This document shows positions 1 through 8,231 of a DNA stretch of 64,000 nucleotides, piece after piece. The notes under the pieces are model-generated. The model did no database searches, had not been told where the DNA came from, and saw only the letters and a program-made list of their open reading frames with translations. Location of the stretch: positions 2,079,001 through 2,143,000 of the forward strand of contig NZ_CP039712.1 in NCBI RefSeq assembly GCF_005145005.1, read 5' to 3'. A program made the position numbers and the translations under genes. The DNA is from Vagococcus zengguangii (GTDB lineage: Bacteria; Bacillota; Bacilli; Lactobacillales; Vagococcaceae). Numbering within the stretch: position 1 is the first letter of the stretch; each line of letters starts with the position of its first letter.

Positions 1-810
1 TTGTTCAATTTTTTTGCGCTCACTTTCTAACACACTGACTTGCACCGACAGATTATCAGCTTGCTGTTGGAACAACTGGTTTTGCTGATCGACCAGTGCT
101 AAGCGCTCGTTGACCACTTCTGTTTCATCAAAGCGTGCTTGAAATGCTTCATCAAAATTAATTTGCCCAAATAACCAGTCAATTTTTTGTTCATCTTCAG
201 CCAGTCGTTTCGTTTCATTTTTCTTTGTTTGCTTGAGTTTTTCAGCCACTTGATTATAAAAATTCGTGCTAAATAAACGACGCAGCACGCGTTCTTTCTC
301 ATCACTGCTCGCATTTAAGAAACGACGAAACTCCCCTTGTGGTAGCAAGATGATTTGCGTAAACTGACTCGCAGTCAAATGAAGTAACTCATCGATTGCT
401 TGATTGACCTCGTTAGCTTTTGTCAGTTGATTTAACGGCTCACCCGCCTGACTTAATTGTGAAAACGTGACTTTAGCTGGTTTTTCGGTCGTGCCTTCAC
501 CTTTTTTCTTCGCCAAAATCTGCTTGGGTTCGCGTGTCACTTCATAATACGTTCCTTGATGTTCAAACACAAATTCGACACGCGTTGGAGCGGTTGGATC
601 TGCAAAATTCGAGCGCATATCTTGCGCCGCACGCACACCACCTGTTGTTTCACCGTATAAGGCATAACACATACCATCAAAAATCGTCGTTTTTCCCGAA
701 CCCGTCTTACCACTAATTAAAAATAACGGCGCTTCAGCAAACTGTTCAAAATCAATCATCTGCTCACGATACGGGCCAAAATTTTGCATGACTAAACGAA
801 CTGGTTTCAT
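1..810 (-). CDS. sbcC: SbcC nuclease ATPase subunit, N-terminal part (cut by window edge)
   Basis: Translating the minus strand from the ATG at 810 gives an open frame of 270 codons that runs off the left edge. It begins like SbcC/Rad50, with a Walker A of the form GKTGSGKT at about residues 34-41 and a Q-loop region (ILLPQGEFRRFL) near residue 170, followed by the start of the coiled coil (Q/E/K-rich). SbcC with SbcD forms an ATP-dependent nuclease that opens DNA hairpins and processes broken ends in the cytoplasm. The stop codon of sbcD at 811-813 abuts this ATG directly, so the two are translationally coupled. The missing part should hold the zinc hook, second coiled coil and Walker B. Confidence 0.95.
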   Translation of the reverse strand, partial: MKPVRLVMQNFGPYREQMIDFEQFAEAPLFLISGKTGSGKTTIFDGMCYALYGETTGGVRAAQDMRSNFADPTAPTRVEFVFEHQGTYYEVTREPKQILAKKKGEGTTEKPAKVTFSQLSQAGEPLNQLTKANEVNQAIDELLHLTASQFTQIILLPQGEFRRFLNASSDEKERVLRRLFSTNFYNQVAEKLKQTKKNETKRLAEDEQKIDWLFGQINFDEAFQARFDETEVVNERLALVDQQNQLFQQQADNLSVQVSVLESERKKIEQ

Positions 811-1947
811 CTACTCGCCCTCCTTATTAGTCAACTGGATTGTTTCAGTTAAAACGGTTTGTTGAAACTCACTTAAAGGACTCTCGGTCATTTCTTTAAA
901 AAAATCTCCAAACAACGTCAACGGATCTTGTTTTTGCAAATCTGACTGGCTCATACTACTGATACTTTGACGATCGCGCCCATTAACGCGGTCAAGTTGG
1001 ATAATTTTAGGATAAACTTTCGTTAACTGATTCATCACATTCGGAATCACTTCACGGTCAGTCAGACGCACTCCCAAGTAATTATCACGATTTACTTTTT
1101 CATAAAACTCTGGTGACAATAACTCACTAAAGGAGCCTTCAATGACCTCAACATCACGTAATGGCTTAATCGGTTCAAACTCTAACGTCACTTTCCCATC
1201 TTCCAACGTCACAATCCAAACCCCTTTTTTTTGGTTGACTTCTGACAGTGAATATTTTAATAACGTGCCGCTGTATTTAACTGTTTCGTTATGTAAAGCA
1301 TGGCGATTATGCAAGTGACCCAGAGCGACATAATCAAAATGCTCTTCTAACAGACTAACCGACACATTATCCAAACCACCCACTGTCACAGCTGTTTCTG
1401 AATCAGATCGTTCACTACCTGCCGCAAAAAAGTGCGCTACTAACACGTGCTGATAATTAGGATCAAATTGTGCTGTCATCTCCTCAACAACGCGTTCCAT
1501 TGCTGTTTGAATTGTTTTTAGTGACTCATCTTCAAAATATTGACGCGCCTCAAATGGCTCAAAATAGGGTAATAAGAAAAATTGCGTATTACCTAAAACA
1601 ATCGGTTTGAACGCTTGCGCCAAGCGCGTATTTAGATGGAATTGTGTCGCTTCATACCACGGACCACCTGCTTCTAAACGAATCGCACTGTCGTGATTTC
1701 CTGAAATAGCTAGTAGCGGCCATCTTTTTTCCAAATTAATTGTTTGTACCATCTGATTAAACAATTCAATCGCTTCAACCGATGGCACACTGCGGTCATA
1801 TAAGTCCCCGGCGATTACTACCGCCTCAACTTGATGCTTGTCAGCAATATGCAACACTTGCTCGTATGCCTCTAATTGTTCTTCTAATAATGAATAGCCT
1901 TTTATTTTTTTACCAATATGCCAATCCGCTGTATGTAAAAACTTCAT
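811..1947 (-). CDS. sbcD: SbcD exonuclease subunit
   Basis: A 378-residue calcineurin-like metallophosphoesterase with all family motifs: DWHIG near the N-terminus (residues 8-12), GDLYDR (about 47), GNHD (about 83), a conserved His in LVAHFFA (about 170) and GHLHNRH (about 211). These residues bind the two Mn2+ ions of the nuclease centre. The length is usual for SbcD of Firmicutes, and the C-terminal region should contact SbcC. The start is the ATG at 1947, preceded by an AAGGAGG-type ribosome site. It is the first gene of the sbcDC operon and its stop touches the sbcC start. Confidence 0.96.
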   Translation of the reverse strand: MKFLHTADWHIGKKIKGYSLLEEQLEAYEQVLHIADKHQVEAVVIAGDLYDRSVPSVEAIELFNQMVQTINLEKRWPLLAISGNHDSAIRLEAGGPWYEATQFHLNTRLAQAFKPIVLGNTQFFLLPYFEPFEARQYFEDESLKTIQTAMERVVEEMTAQFDPNYQHVLVAHFFAAGSERSDSETAVTVGGLDNVSVSLLEEHFDYVALGHLHNRHALHNETVKYSGTLLKYSLSEVNQKKGVWIVTLEDGKVTLEFEPIKPLRDVEVIEGSFSELLSPEFYEKVNRDNYLGVRLTDREVIPNVMNQLTKVYPKIIQLDRVNGRDRQSISSMSQSDLQKQDPLTLFGDFFKEMTESPLSEFQQTVLTETIQLTNKEGE

Positions 1948-2090
1948 GTGAAAACCTCCTTTTGACCGAATATCATCCTTTCATTATACCAAATGATTCA
2001 AAAGGTTGAAAAAGAAATCAGACACTTTACAAGACAAAAAACCTAATCGTCACGTAAACTATTCTTAACAACTAAATTAGGAGGCTAGCT

Positions 2091-2369
2091 ATGGAAATCA
2101 AACAAGTCGATCAAACCTTTGTTTTATATGATAATCACCAAGAAATTGGAAAATTAACTTTTGTCCCTCACAATGAACAAGTGATTGATGCTAATCATAC
2201 ATTCATCATCCCTGAGTACCGCGGTCAAGATTTAGGATTACGCTTAGTTGAGGCTCTAACAGATTATGCTCGCCATGAACACCTGCAAGTGTTGCCTTCA
2301 TGTCCTTACGTTGCCAAAGTTTTTAGTGCCGAAGAACACTATCATGACATTTGGTATCAAGGAGAATAA
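2091..2369 (+). CDS. Small GNAT-type N-acetyltransferase (COG2388/YjdJ-like)
   Basis: A 92-residue protein of the short GNAT group that consists of little more than the acetyl-CoA binding core. The middle holds the acyl-CoA loop in the form EYRGQDLGLRLVEALTDYAR, and the end holds the group signature LPSCPYVAKVF with its conserved Cys. Members are small soluble proteins, and substrates of the bacterial forms are not settled. The start is fixed by an ideal AGGAGG site 7-8 bases before the ATG at 2091. It is a single-gene unit on the plus strand that converges on the Gfo/Idh gene, with a shared terminator between them. Confidence 0.85.
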   Translation: MEIKQVDQTFVLYDNHQEIGKLTFVPHNEQVIDANHTFIIPEYRGQDLGLRLVEALTDYARHEHLQVLPSCPYVAKVFSAEEHYHDIWYQGE

Positions 2370-2381
2370 ATGTCTAGCAAA

Positions 2382-2412
2382 AAGAGGTCTGATGGTAACC
2401 ATCAGACCTCTT
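2382..2412. terminator. Bidirectional intrinsic terminator
   Basis: A perfect 14-bp inverted repeat (AAGAGGTCTGATGG and its complement) with a 3-base centre, flanked by A-rich and T-rich tracts. It separates the converging GNAT gene and Gfo/Idh gene and can serve both. Confidence 0.85.
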
Positions 2413-2447
2413 CTTCTATATTAACTAGACGAAACTTGCCCATTCAT

Positions 2448-3359
2448 CTATGCATTAAGTTGTGCTAAAATCTCCTCGACTAAACGATGCGTCGCTAATG
2501 TAGCGACTTGATTACTTGATAAGATATGATTCTCTAATGACCTTAAAAAGTCATGAATCATCGGTTCAAAGCCACGTTTGTATAAAGTTGTATCCCAGTC
2601 AGTAAACGTTTGTATTTGCTGTCCGTCACTCGTATATCGTGTTTCTTTTTCTAGGTTCTCGATGACAATCGTTTGACTTGGTGTCCCAACATCGAGAACT
2701 TCACGATTAGCACCCGATACTAAATTCATAGCGACTGTCGCATGATGTATGCCATCAGTTAATTGGACGGAAATGTAATGAAGTTCCTCCTCAATGAGAT
2801 GTGCATCAACTGAGACCACTTCAACTTTTTCGGCATTCATCAAGAATAGACACGTATCTAATGGATGGATAAATAAATCATACAACGCGAACTTTACCGG
2901 TTGTGGTTGATTGATGCGATGTTTAAAACTGGTCACATGAAAGTCCGTTAGTAACTCTTGCTTTAATTGATTCACTTTTGGTGCATAGCGACGGTTAAAG
3001 CCAATAAATAACAAGCATCCTCGTTCATTAGCTAGCTCAAACAACTCTTGTGTCTCGCTAAATTCTTCCGAAACAGGTTTATCAACAAAAACTGAAATCC
3101 CGGCTAATAATAACTCTTTAATAATTGGATAGTGCGTAGGTGTCGGACTTTGAACAAAACACGCATCCAAATTACTAGCAATAAGTTCTGAAATTGACGT
3201 ATAACCTTCACTTATTTGATAACGATGTCTTAAATCGTTTAACCTCGCTTCATCTCTGGAATACAGGACCCATTCATAATCTACTAATGTTTGAATAATC
3301 GGCATATAAGCTTTTTGAGAAATGTTGCCCACACCAATTAGACCGATTCTTTTTTTCAT
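2448..3359 (-). CDS. Gfo/Idh/MocA family NAD(P)-dependent oxidoreductase
   Basis: A 303-residue protein with an N-terminal Rossmann fold (IGLIGVGNISQKAYMP, residues 5-20) and the family motif VDKPVSEEF near residue 95, where the Lys of the DKP/EKP triad is catalytic in characterised members. The C-terminal half is the usual alpha/beta substrate domain. It resembles the YceM/MviM-like branch that is common in Lactobacillales. The substrate, a sugar or polyol-like molecule, cannot be told from sequence. The start at 3359 has an AGGAGG site 6 bases ahead. It stands alone between convergent terminators. A short peptide module lies about 100 bases upstream on the same strand. Confidence 0.88.
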   Translation of the reverse strand: MKKRIGLIGVGNISQKAYMPIIQTLVDYEWVLYSRDEARLNDLRHRYQISEGYTSISELIASNLDACFVQSPTPTHYPIIKELLLAGISVFVDKPVSEEFSETQELFELANERGCLLFIGFNRRYAPKVNQLKQELLTDFHVTSFKHRINQPQPVKFALYDLFIHPLDTCLFLMNAEKVEVVSVDAHLIEEELHYISVQLTDGIHHATVAMNLVSGANREVLDVGTPSQTIVIENLEKETRYTSDGQQIQTFTDWDTTLYKRGFEPMIHDFLRSLENHILSSNQVATLATHRLVEEILAQLNA

Positions 3360-3461
3360 AGAGAACCTCCTATTATAATAAAATAACGATAAAACTTTTT
3401 TATTTCTTTATTTTTTCATTGTTTTCAATCTTTTTATTCATACTTTCTTCACATTTCGGGG

Positions 3462-3509
3462 TTATATTATATACATACCAATAAACAACCCTAACAAAAC
3501 TTTTTTCAT
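3462..3509 (-). CDS. Tiny hydrophobic peptide ORF (15 aa), copy 1 of a repeated module
   Basis: On the minus strand a GGAGGAG ribosome site (3516-3522) stands six bases before an ATG at 3509 and opens a 15-codon frame, MKKVLLGLFIGMYII, ending in TAA. The ribosome site lies in the loop of a small hairpin (TTTACT, TTGGAGG, AGTAAA). A second hairpin stands upstream at 3546-3567. The arrangement and sequence closely match the plus-strand module at 44077-44219. No family is recognised. It could be a regulatory leader peptide, a type I toxin-like peptide or a signal peptide. Translation is inferred from the ribosome site and the second copy only. Confidence 0.45.
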   Translation of the reverse strand: MKKVLLGLFIGMYII

Positions 3510-3545
3510 TATTTACTCCTCCAAAGTAAATAAAAAATCTCCTTA

Positions 3546-3567
3546 CCTCTTAGTCTAACTGAGAGGT
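3546..3567. other. Hairpin upstream of tiny ORF / possible plus-strand terminator
   Basis: The inverted repeat TACCTCTTAG / CTGAGAGGTA is followed on the plus strand by TTTTTTTG, so it could end a plus-strand transcript. On the minus strand it is the 5' hairpin of the small-peptide module, 24 bases before the ribosome-site hairpin. The rest of the 3360-3692 interval is AT-rich and shows nothing else. Confidence 0.5.
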
Positions 3568-3620
3568 ATTTTTTTGTATATAAAAATAACTAACATCATT
3601 AAATGTTTATATAAAAAAAT

Positions 3621-3675
3621 GAGACAGCGCAAAGCCTTTTCGAAATGCATTACGCACCAAGGCTTTACCTGTCTC
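3621..3675 (-). terminator. Terminator of the tRNA-Lys gene
   Basis: On the minus strand GAGACAG plus AAAGCCTT pairs across a 20-base loop with AAGGCTTT plus CTGTCTC, followed by ATTTTTTTATA. It stands 18 bases after the tRNA 3' end. Confidence 0.8.
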
Positions 3676-3692
3676 GTGGGTTTGGCACCCAA

Positions 3693-3765
3693 TGGGTTGT
3701 GTGGGGTTCGAACCCGCGACCCACGGATTAAGAGTCCGTTGCTCTACCAACTGAGCTAACAACCC
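3693..3765 (-). tRNA. tRNA-Lys (anticodon CTT)
   Basis: The 73-base minus-strand gene folds as a standard cloverleaf. The acceptor GGGTTGT pairs with ACAACCC. The D arm is GCTC..GAGC, and the anticodon stem is ACGGA/TCCGT around the loop CTCTTAA, giving anticodon CTT, which reads AAG. The T loop is TTCGAAC. CCA is not encoded after the discriminator A. The T stem as read (GCGGG/CCCAC) has one C-A mismatch at its second pair. It is a solitary tRNA gene with its own terminator. Confidence 0.93.
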
Positions 3766-3908
3766 AAACCGTATCAATAGATTTATTCTATACCTCTAGG
3801 AGACATTCGTCAAACGATTTTTTATTATTGCCAAGTATTATTCTAATGAAATGATAACATCTATCCCCAGCTATCTAATCATTTTGATCAATATTAAAAT
3901 ATCTCAAA

Positions 3909-3948
3909 AAAAGACTACCTAAACAATTCTTCATTTAGCTAGTCTTTT
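3909..3948. terminator. Terminator after the PerM-type gene
   Basis: AAAAGACTA / TAGTCTTTT inverted repeat with an inner CTAAA / TTTAG pairing. On the minus strand it is followed by a T run, 15 bases after the permease stop. Confidence 0.8.
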
Positions 3949-3963
3949 AACACTTCACTTTGA

Positions 3964-4974
3964 TTAGCTACTTCTTGAAACATTTATGATATCTAAGAAG
4001 AAGACAAAAATTGGAATTCCGACAATCAAGCCCCAAATCCCGAAAACTTGCTCACTGATAACTAACACCACAAAAGTATAAAACGTTGGTAAATGCGTGC
4101 GGTTCGACATAAATTTAGGATTCAAGAAATAGGATTCAAATAGATGAATAAAAACAATCATCAAAATCATATAAAATACATAGTCAAAGCCTCCTTGATA
4201 ATAGGCTATAAAACTCAATGGAATCGTCGAAATAATAGCACCCGCAACAGGAATTAAACTCATTAGAAAAATCATGACGACTAAACTTGGAATTTGTACG
4301 TATCCTAAAATCATCATCGGAATAATCATTAGCGTCGTATTACATATCGCTATAAATAATTGTGCTTCAATCACAACCCCAAAGGTTCCAATAAATTTTT
4401 TCGAGAAAAATAAAATATCAGAAAAAAGCCAACTCAGATCACTTGTTAAAAATTTTTGAGAAAAAGATTTCATTCGGTCTTCTTCAATACAATAGAAAAA
4501 ACTTAACACAAAAGACATAACGAATTTAAACGTAAAGTGACCGACACTTGTTAAATAATCTAAAAGGAAAAAGGTACTTTTTTGTAATTGTTCAAAAATA
4601 TTGTGTTCTCTTAAATAATTCATGATCCAAGCTGAAATATTATTGCGTCTAATACTTTCATCGTTAGCGTAAAAATCAGTAATCGTCTCTATCAAATGAA
4701 CCGACTGATTAATAATGATAGGAACATATTTAGTCAGTCCAATATAAAGTAACATCACCACTAAACTATATAAAATCGAAATCAAGAGTTTTGGTGGAAG
4801 CGGAACATGTTTACTAATCAAATTTTTGATAGATAAAAACAAATAAGTAAAAATAAACGTAAATAAAATATAACTAATAAACGACTTTGTAAGATATAGT
4901 AACAAAATAATACTAAATAGCACGACAAAACGCCTCAATTTAATATTTTCTATAAATCTTTGATAAATTGACAT
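3964..4974 (-). CDS. AI-2E/PerM family permease (UPF0118)
   Basis: A 336-residue polytopic membrane protein with about eight hydrophobic segments: a pair at the N-terminus (residues 15-75), a long soluble stretch (about 85-145), and a cluster in the C-terminal half. The C-terminal part carries the family pattern around MSLIPVAGAIISTIPLSFIAYYQGG and ending ..FGIWGLIVGIPIFVFFLDI. Family members are proposed exporters of small molecules, or Na+/H+ antiporters in some haloalkaliphiles; the substrate here is unknown. The start at 4974 has a GGAGG site. It is a single-gene transcript bounded by terminators, and it is more AT-rich than the opp genes beside it. Confidence 0.85.
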   Translation of the reverse strand: MSIYQRFIENIKLRRFVVLFSIILLLYLTKSFISYILFTFIFTYLFLSIKNLISKHVPLPPKLLISILYSLVVMLLYIGLTKYVPIIINQSVHLIETITDFYANDESIRRNNISAWIMNYLREHNIFEQLQKSTFFLLDYLTSVGHFTFKFVMSFVLSFFYCIEEDRMKSFSQKFLTSDLSWLFSDILFFSKKFIGTFGVVIEAQLFIAICNTTLMIIPMMILGYVQIPSLVVMIFLMSLIPVAGAIISTIPLSFIAYYQGGFDYVFYMILMIVFIHLFESYFLNPKFMSNRTHLPTFYTFVVLVISEQVFGIWGLIVGIPIFVFFLDIINVSRSS

Positions 4975-5058
4975 AGAATCCTCCTTCTAAATATTCAAAT
5001 GATATCATTATTTGAACATCAGAGCAATACATCTTATTAAGTTGCAAAACTTACCATA

Positions 5059-5093
5059 AAAAAGCGTTGAGATCAAAAATCTCAACGCTTTTT
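5059..5093. terminator. Terminator of the opp operon
   Basis: AAAAAGCGTTGAGAT / ATCTCAACGCTTTTT perfect stem with a five-base loop, placed 10 bases after the oppF stop. Confidence 0.9.
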
Positions 5094-5103
5094 ACTTCTA
5101 TTA

Positions 5104-6054
5104 TTAACTAGCTAATGTTTGGCGCTTTTTTTGTTCTAATTTAGAACGGTAAAGAATCGCTTCTTCTTCCGTACAGTAGATAAAATGCCCTTCACCAATT
5201 TCATGCATCTCACGCACTTTGCCATCTTCTGGCTCTGGTGTGTAGTGCAGACGTTTACGTGAACGTTCATACTCTGGATCCGGTAGCGGAATCGCTGATA
5301 ATAAGCTTTCCGTATACGGATGAACACCGTAATTATAGATTTCATCACTTGTGCCAACTTCTAGCAACTTACCGTGGTGCATGACCCCGATACGATCGCT
5401 AATATGTTTTACCATCGATAAATCATGGGCGATAAACAAGTACGTTAGTTTTTGCTCTTCCTGCAAATCTTGCAGCAAGTTCACGACTTGCGCTTGAATC
5501 GACACATCTAGTGCTGAAATTGGCTCATCACAGATGATAAATTTAGGTTGTACAGCTAACGCACGTGCAATCCCGATACGTTGACGTTGACCGCCTGAGA
5601 ACTCATGCGGATAACGCGTCCCGTGACTTGGATTCAAGCCAACTGTTTTTAATAAGTCATCGACCATCATGTTACGTTCTTCTTCACTAGCCGCCAATTT
5701 ATTAACATCAATTCCTTCGGCGATAATATCACGGACTTTCATACGTGGATTAAGTGACGCGTACGGATCTTGGAAAATCATCTGCACCTCACGTCGAAAG
5801 TCTTTTTTGCCTTGTTTACTTTTAATTTTCGTCACATCTTGACCGTCAAATTCAATTGTGCCATCTGTTGGTATGTTTAACCCAATAATTGAGCGTCCTG
5901 TTGTAGATTTACCACTTCCTGACTCACCTACAAGCCCAAAGGTCTCACCTTCGAAAATTTGGAAACTAATATCATCAATAGCTTTCACGACGTTGCGGCC
6001 TACTGAAAAATACTGTTTCAGATTTTTAATATCTAATAAAACTTTTTCTGTCAT
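5104..6054 (-). CDS. oppF: Oligopeptide ABC transporter ATP-binding protein OppF
   Basis: A 316-residue ABC ATPase with Walker A GESGSGKST (about residues 41-49), Q-loop IFQDPYASLNPR (about 91-102), signature FSGGQRQR (about 153) and Walker B FIICDEPISALD (about 170-181), then the Opp/Dpp C-terminal extension. The YASLNPR form of the Q-loop region and the last position in the operon mark it as OppF rather than OppD. With OppD it powers peptide import at the inner face of the membrane. It is the last of four genes, 12 bases after the oppD stop, and is followed by a strong terminator. Confidence 0.95.
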   Translation of the reverse strand: MTEKVLLDIKNLKQYFSVGRNVVKAIDDISFQIFEGETFGLVGESGSGKSTTGRSIIGLNIPTDGTIEFDGQDVTKIKSKQGKKDFRREVQMIFQDPYASLNPRMKVRDIIAEGIDVNKLAASEEERNMMVDDLLKTVGLNPSHGTRYPHEFSGGQRQRIGIARALAVQPKFIICDEPISALDVSIQAQVVNLLQDLQEEQKLTYLFIAHDLSMVKHISDRIGVMHHGKLLEVGTSDEIYNYGVHPYTESLLSAIPLPDPEYERSRKRLHYTPEPEDGKVREMHEIGEGHFIYCTEEEAILYRSKLEQKKRQTLAS

Positions 6055-6066
6055 AAGTACTTCCTC

Positions 6067-7176
6067 CTAAGCCATTTTTTGTCGAGCTGTTGCGATATCA
6101 ACCACAGTCGGCTCTTCTTTTTCGGTTGCTGCTACTTTGGCAGCTTGTTGATCGTTACGAAATTTGTCCCAACGTCTTTGAATTTCAGCTGGTGGCGTTA
6201 CTTTTGGCGCTTGTGGCGCTAGTAACCAAGTCGCTGCTTTATGTGTCGGTGACACTTCAAAGAATGGCGGCTGTAATTCTTTATCAATCTTTAACGCAAA
6301 ATCATTACGTGGATAAAACGCGTCGCCTTTTGGTGGATTTAATAAATCCGGTGGTGAACCAGGAATCGCATATAAACGTTCCTCGCCTCCTTCAAGCGTT
6401 GGCATTGAACCAAGTAGCCCCCAAGTGTAAGGATGTTGGGGGTTATAGAAGATTTCTTCTGATGTCCCCACTTCGATAATTTTCCCCCCATACATTACGG
6501 CTACGCGATCAGCGATATTGGCTACCACACCTAAATCATGGGTAATAAAAATAATCGAGCTCTTAATTTTTAACTGAATGTCTTTTAATAATTCTAAAAT
6601 TTGCGCTTGAATGGTTACATCAAGGGCCGTTGTTGGTTCATCTGCAATAATAATTTGTGGATTACAAATTAAAGCAATCGCAATGACGATACGTTGTCGT
6701 TGACCACCTGAAAACTGGTGTGGATAGTGATTCAAACGCTCTTCAGCATTGGGAATCCCAACCATTTCAAGTAAGCGTAAAGCCGAGGCCATTGCTTCTT
6801 TTTTCGTTAACTCGGTATGAATTAACAAAGATTCTGCCACTTGTTTTCCAATCGGCATCGTTGGATCAAGCGATGTCATTGGATCTTGGAAAATCATCGC
6901 AATTTCTTTCCCACGAATTTTTTGCATTTCTTTTTCTGTTTTATTCACTAAATCTTCGCCATTAAATAGAATTTGACCGTTCTCAATATTGGCATTACTA
7001 GATAACAACTTCATAATACTGCGGGTTGTAACTGATTTACCACTCCCTGACTCCCCTACAATCGCCAGAGTTTCACCTTCATTTAAATCAAAACTTACAT
7101 TGCGGATGGCTTGAACCTTTCCGGCGTAAGTATCAAATGAAATTTGTAAGTCCTTTACTTCAAGAATTTTTTTCAT
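6067..7176 (-). CDS. oppD: Oligopeptide ABC transporter ATP-binding protein OppD
   Basis: An ABC ATPase of about 369 residues with Walker A GESGSGKSV, Q-loop MIFQDPMTSLDP, signature FSGGQRQR and Walker B IIIADEPTTALD, and the oligopeptide-type C-terminal domain. The tail is longer than usual and rich in charged and Ala residues. I place the start at the ATG at 7176, which has AAGGAG eight bases ahead. The in-frame GTG at 7185 lies directly against that site and is unlikely. It is the third gene of oppBCDF, and the oppC stop overlaps its ribosome site. Confidence 0.94.
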   Translation of the reverse strand: MKKILEVKDLQISFDTYAGKVQAIRNVSFDLNEGETLAIVGESGSGKSVTTRSIMKLLSSNANIENGQILFNGEDLVNKTEKEMQKIRGKEIAMIFQDPMTSLDPTMPIGKQVAESLLIHTELTKKEAMASALRLLEMVGIPNAEERLNHYPHQFSGGQRQRIVIAIALICNPQIIIADEPTTALDVTIQAQILELLKDIQLKIKSSIIFITHDLGVVANIADRVAVMYGGKIIEVGTSEEIFYNPQHPYTWGLLGSMPTLEGGEERLYAIPGSPPDLLNPPKGDAFYPRNDFALKIDKELQPPFFEVSPTHKAATWLLAPQAPKVTPPAEIQRRWDKFRNDQQAAKVAATEKEEPTVVDIATARQKMA

Positions 7177-7181
7177 TATTG

Positions 7182-8231
7182 TCACTCCTTCATTTTTGGA
7201 TCAAACGCATCACGTAAGCCGTCAGCTAGTAAGTTAAAACCAATCATAATAACTGATAACGTCACAGCTGGAATCCATAGCAAGTATGGTAAGTATTGGA
7301 ACGTTTTGTACCCATCGCTCAACATCATTCCTAGTGACGCACTTGGTGGGGTTAACCCTAAACCGATGAAACTTAAGAATGCTTCGAAGAAAATTGCGGT
7401 TGGAATACTAAACATCATTTGTACAATAATTACACTCAAAATATTCGGCAAAATATGTTTAAAGGCAATTTTTAATTTGCTTTCACCTAACGTTTGCGCT
7501 GCTAGTACATACTCTTGATCTTTTAATTTCAACGTTTGAGCACGAACAATACGCGCCATTGGAATCCAGTTCGTAATCGCCATTGCTGCGATAATTGACG
7601 TAATCCCCGGTTTTAATAACACTAACATCAAAATCATGACAACTAAGTTAGGAATACCTGATAAGATTTCTAAGAAACGTTGCATCAAGTTATCCACGCG
7701 ACCACCTTTTAGCCCAGAAATTAAGCCATACGTCACGCCGATAATAATATCAAACATTGCCGCGATTAAGGCAATCAGTAGTGAGATACGTGTTCCCATG
7801 AATAAGCGTGATAACACGTCACGTCCTAAACCATCTGTCCCGAAGAAAAAATTCACATTATCCGGTACTTTAGCTTGTGCGTATTTATCAACTAACTCAC
7901 CTGCAACCATCGCTTTTCCGTTAAACCCGTTAATATCAATACCCGGAATACGTGGAGGTAAGTTAATATAGTTAACATTTTGCTTCGTTGGATCATGAGG
8001 TGAAACAAACATGGTCACAATTGACGTTAATACAATCAATCCTAAGACAATAATCGAAATCACTGCCGCTTTATTTTTTTTCAAACGACGCCATGAATCT
8101 TGGAAAAACGTTAAAGACGGCGCGGTAATCATTTCTCTTTCTTCAACGGCAACATCACCCAACATTTCAAAATCGGACGCGGGCAGTGCCGCAATATCTT
8201 TATAATTAATGCTATCTGCTTTAATTTCCAT
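7182..8231 (-). CDS. oppC: Oligopeptide ABC transporter permease OppC
   Basis: A 349-residue permease with the OppC-type N-terminal cytoplasmic segment, a first membrane helix at about residues 58-80, a long external loop, and five helices in the binding-protein-dependent transport domain. The EAA-type loop (AAQTLGESKLKIAFKHILPN) near residue 250 contacts the ATPases. With OppB it forms the peptide channel. The ATG at 8231 overlaps the oppB stop by one base (TAATG), indicating translational coupling. Confidence 0.95.
   Translation of the reverse strand: MEIKADSINYKDIAALPASDFEMLGDVAVEEREMITAPSLTFFQDSWRRLKKNKAAVISIIVLGLIVLTSIVTMFVSPHDPTKQNVNYINLPPRIPGIDINGFNGKAMVAGELVDKYAQAKVPDNVNFFFGTDGLGRDVLSRLFMGTRISLLIALIAAMFDIIIGVTYGLISGLKGGRVDNLMQRFLEILSGIPNLVVMILMLVLLKPGITSIIAAMAITNWIPMARIVRAQTLKLKDQEYVLAAQTLGESKLKIAFKHILPNILSVIIVQMMFSIPTAIFFEAFLSFIGLGLTPPSASLGMMLSDGYKTFQYLPYLLWIPAVTLSVIMIGFNLLADGLRDAFDPKMKE

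Noticed and set aside
1782-2009. 75-residue plus-strand frame inside sbcD
   Set aside because: Shadow of sbcD on the opposite strand, without a ribosome site or recognisable domain.
3574-3759. 61-residue plus-strand frame across the tRNA-Lys gene
   Set aside because: It is antisense to the tRNA and its terminator, lacks a ribosome site and has the typical false-ORF ending seen over tRNA genes.
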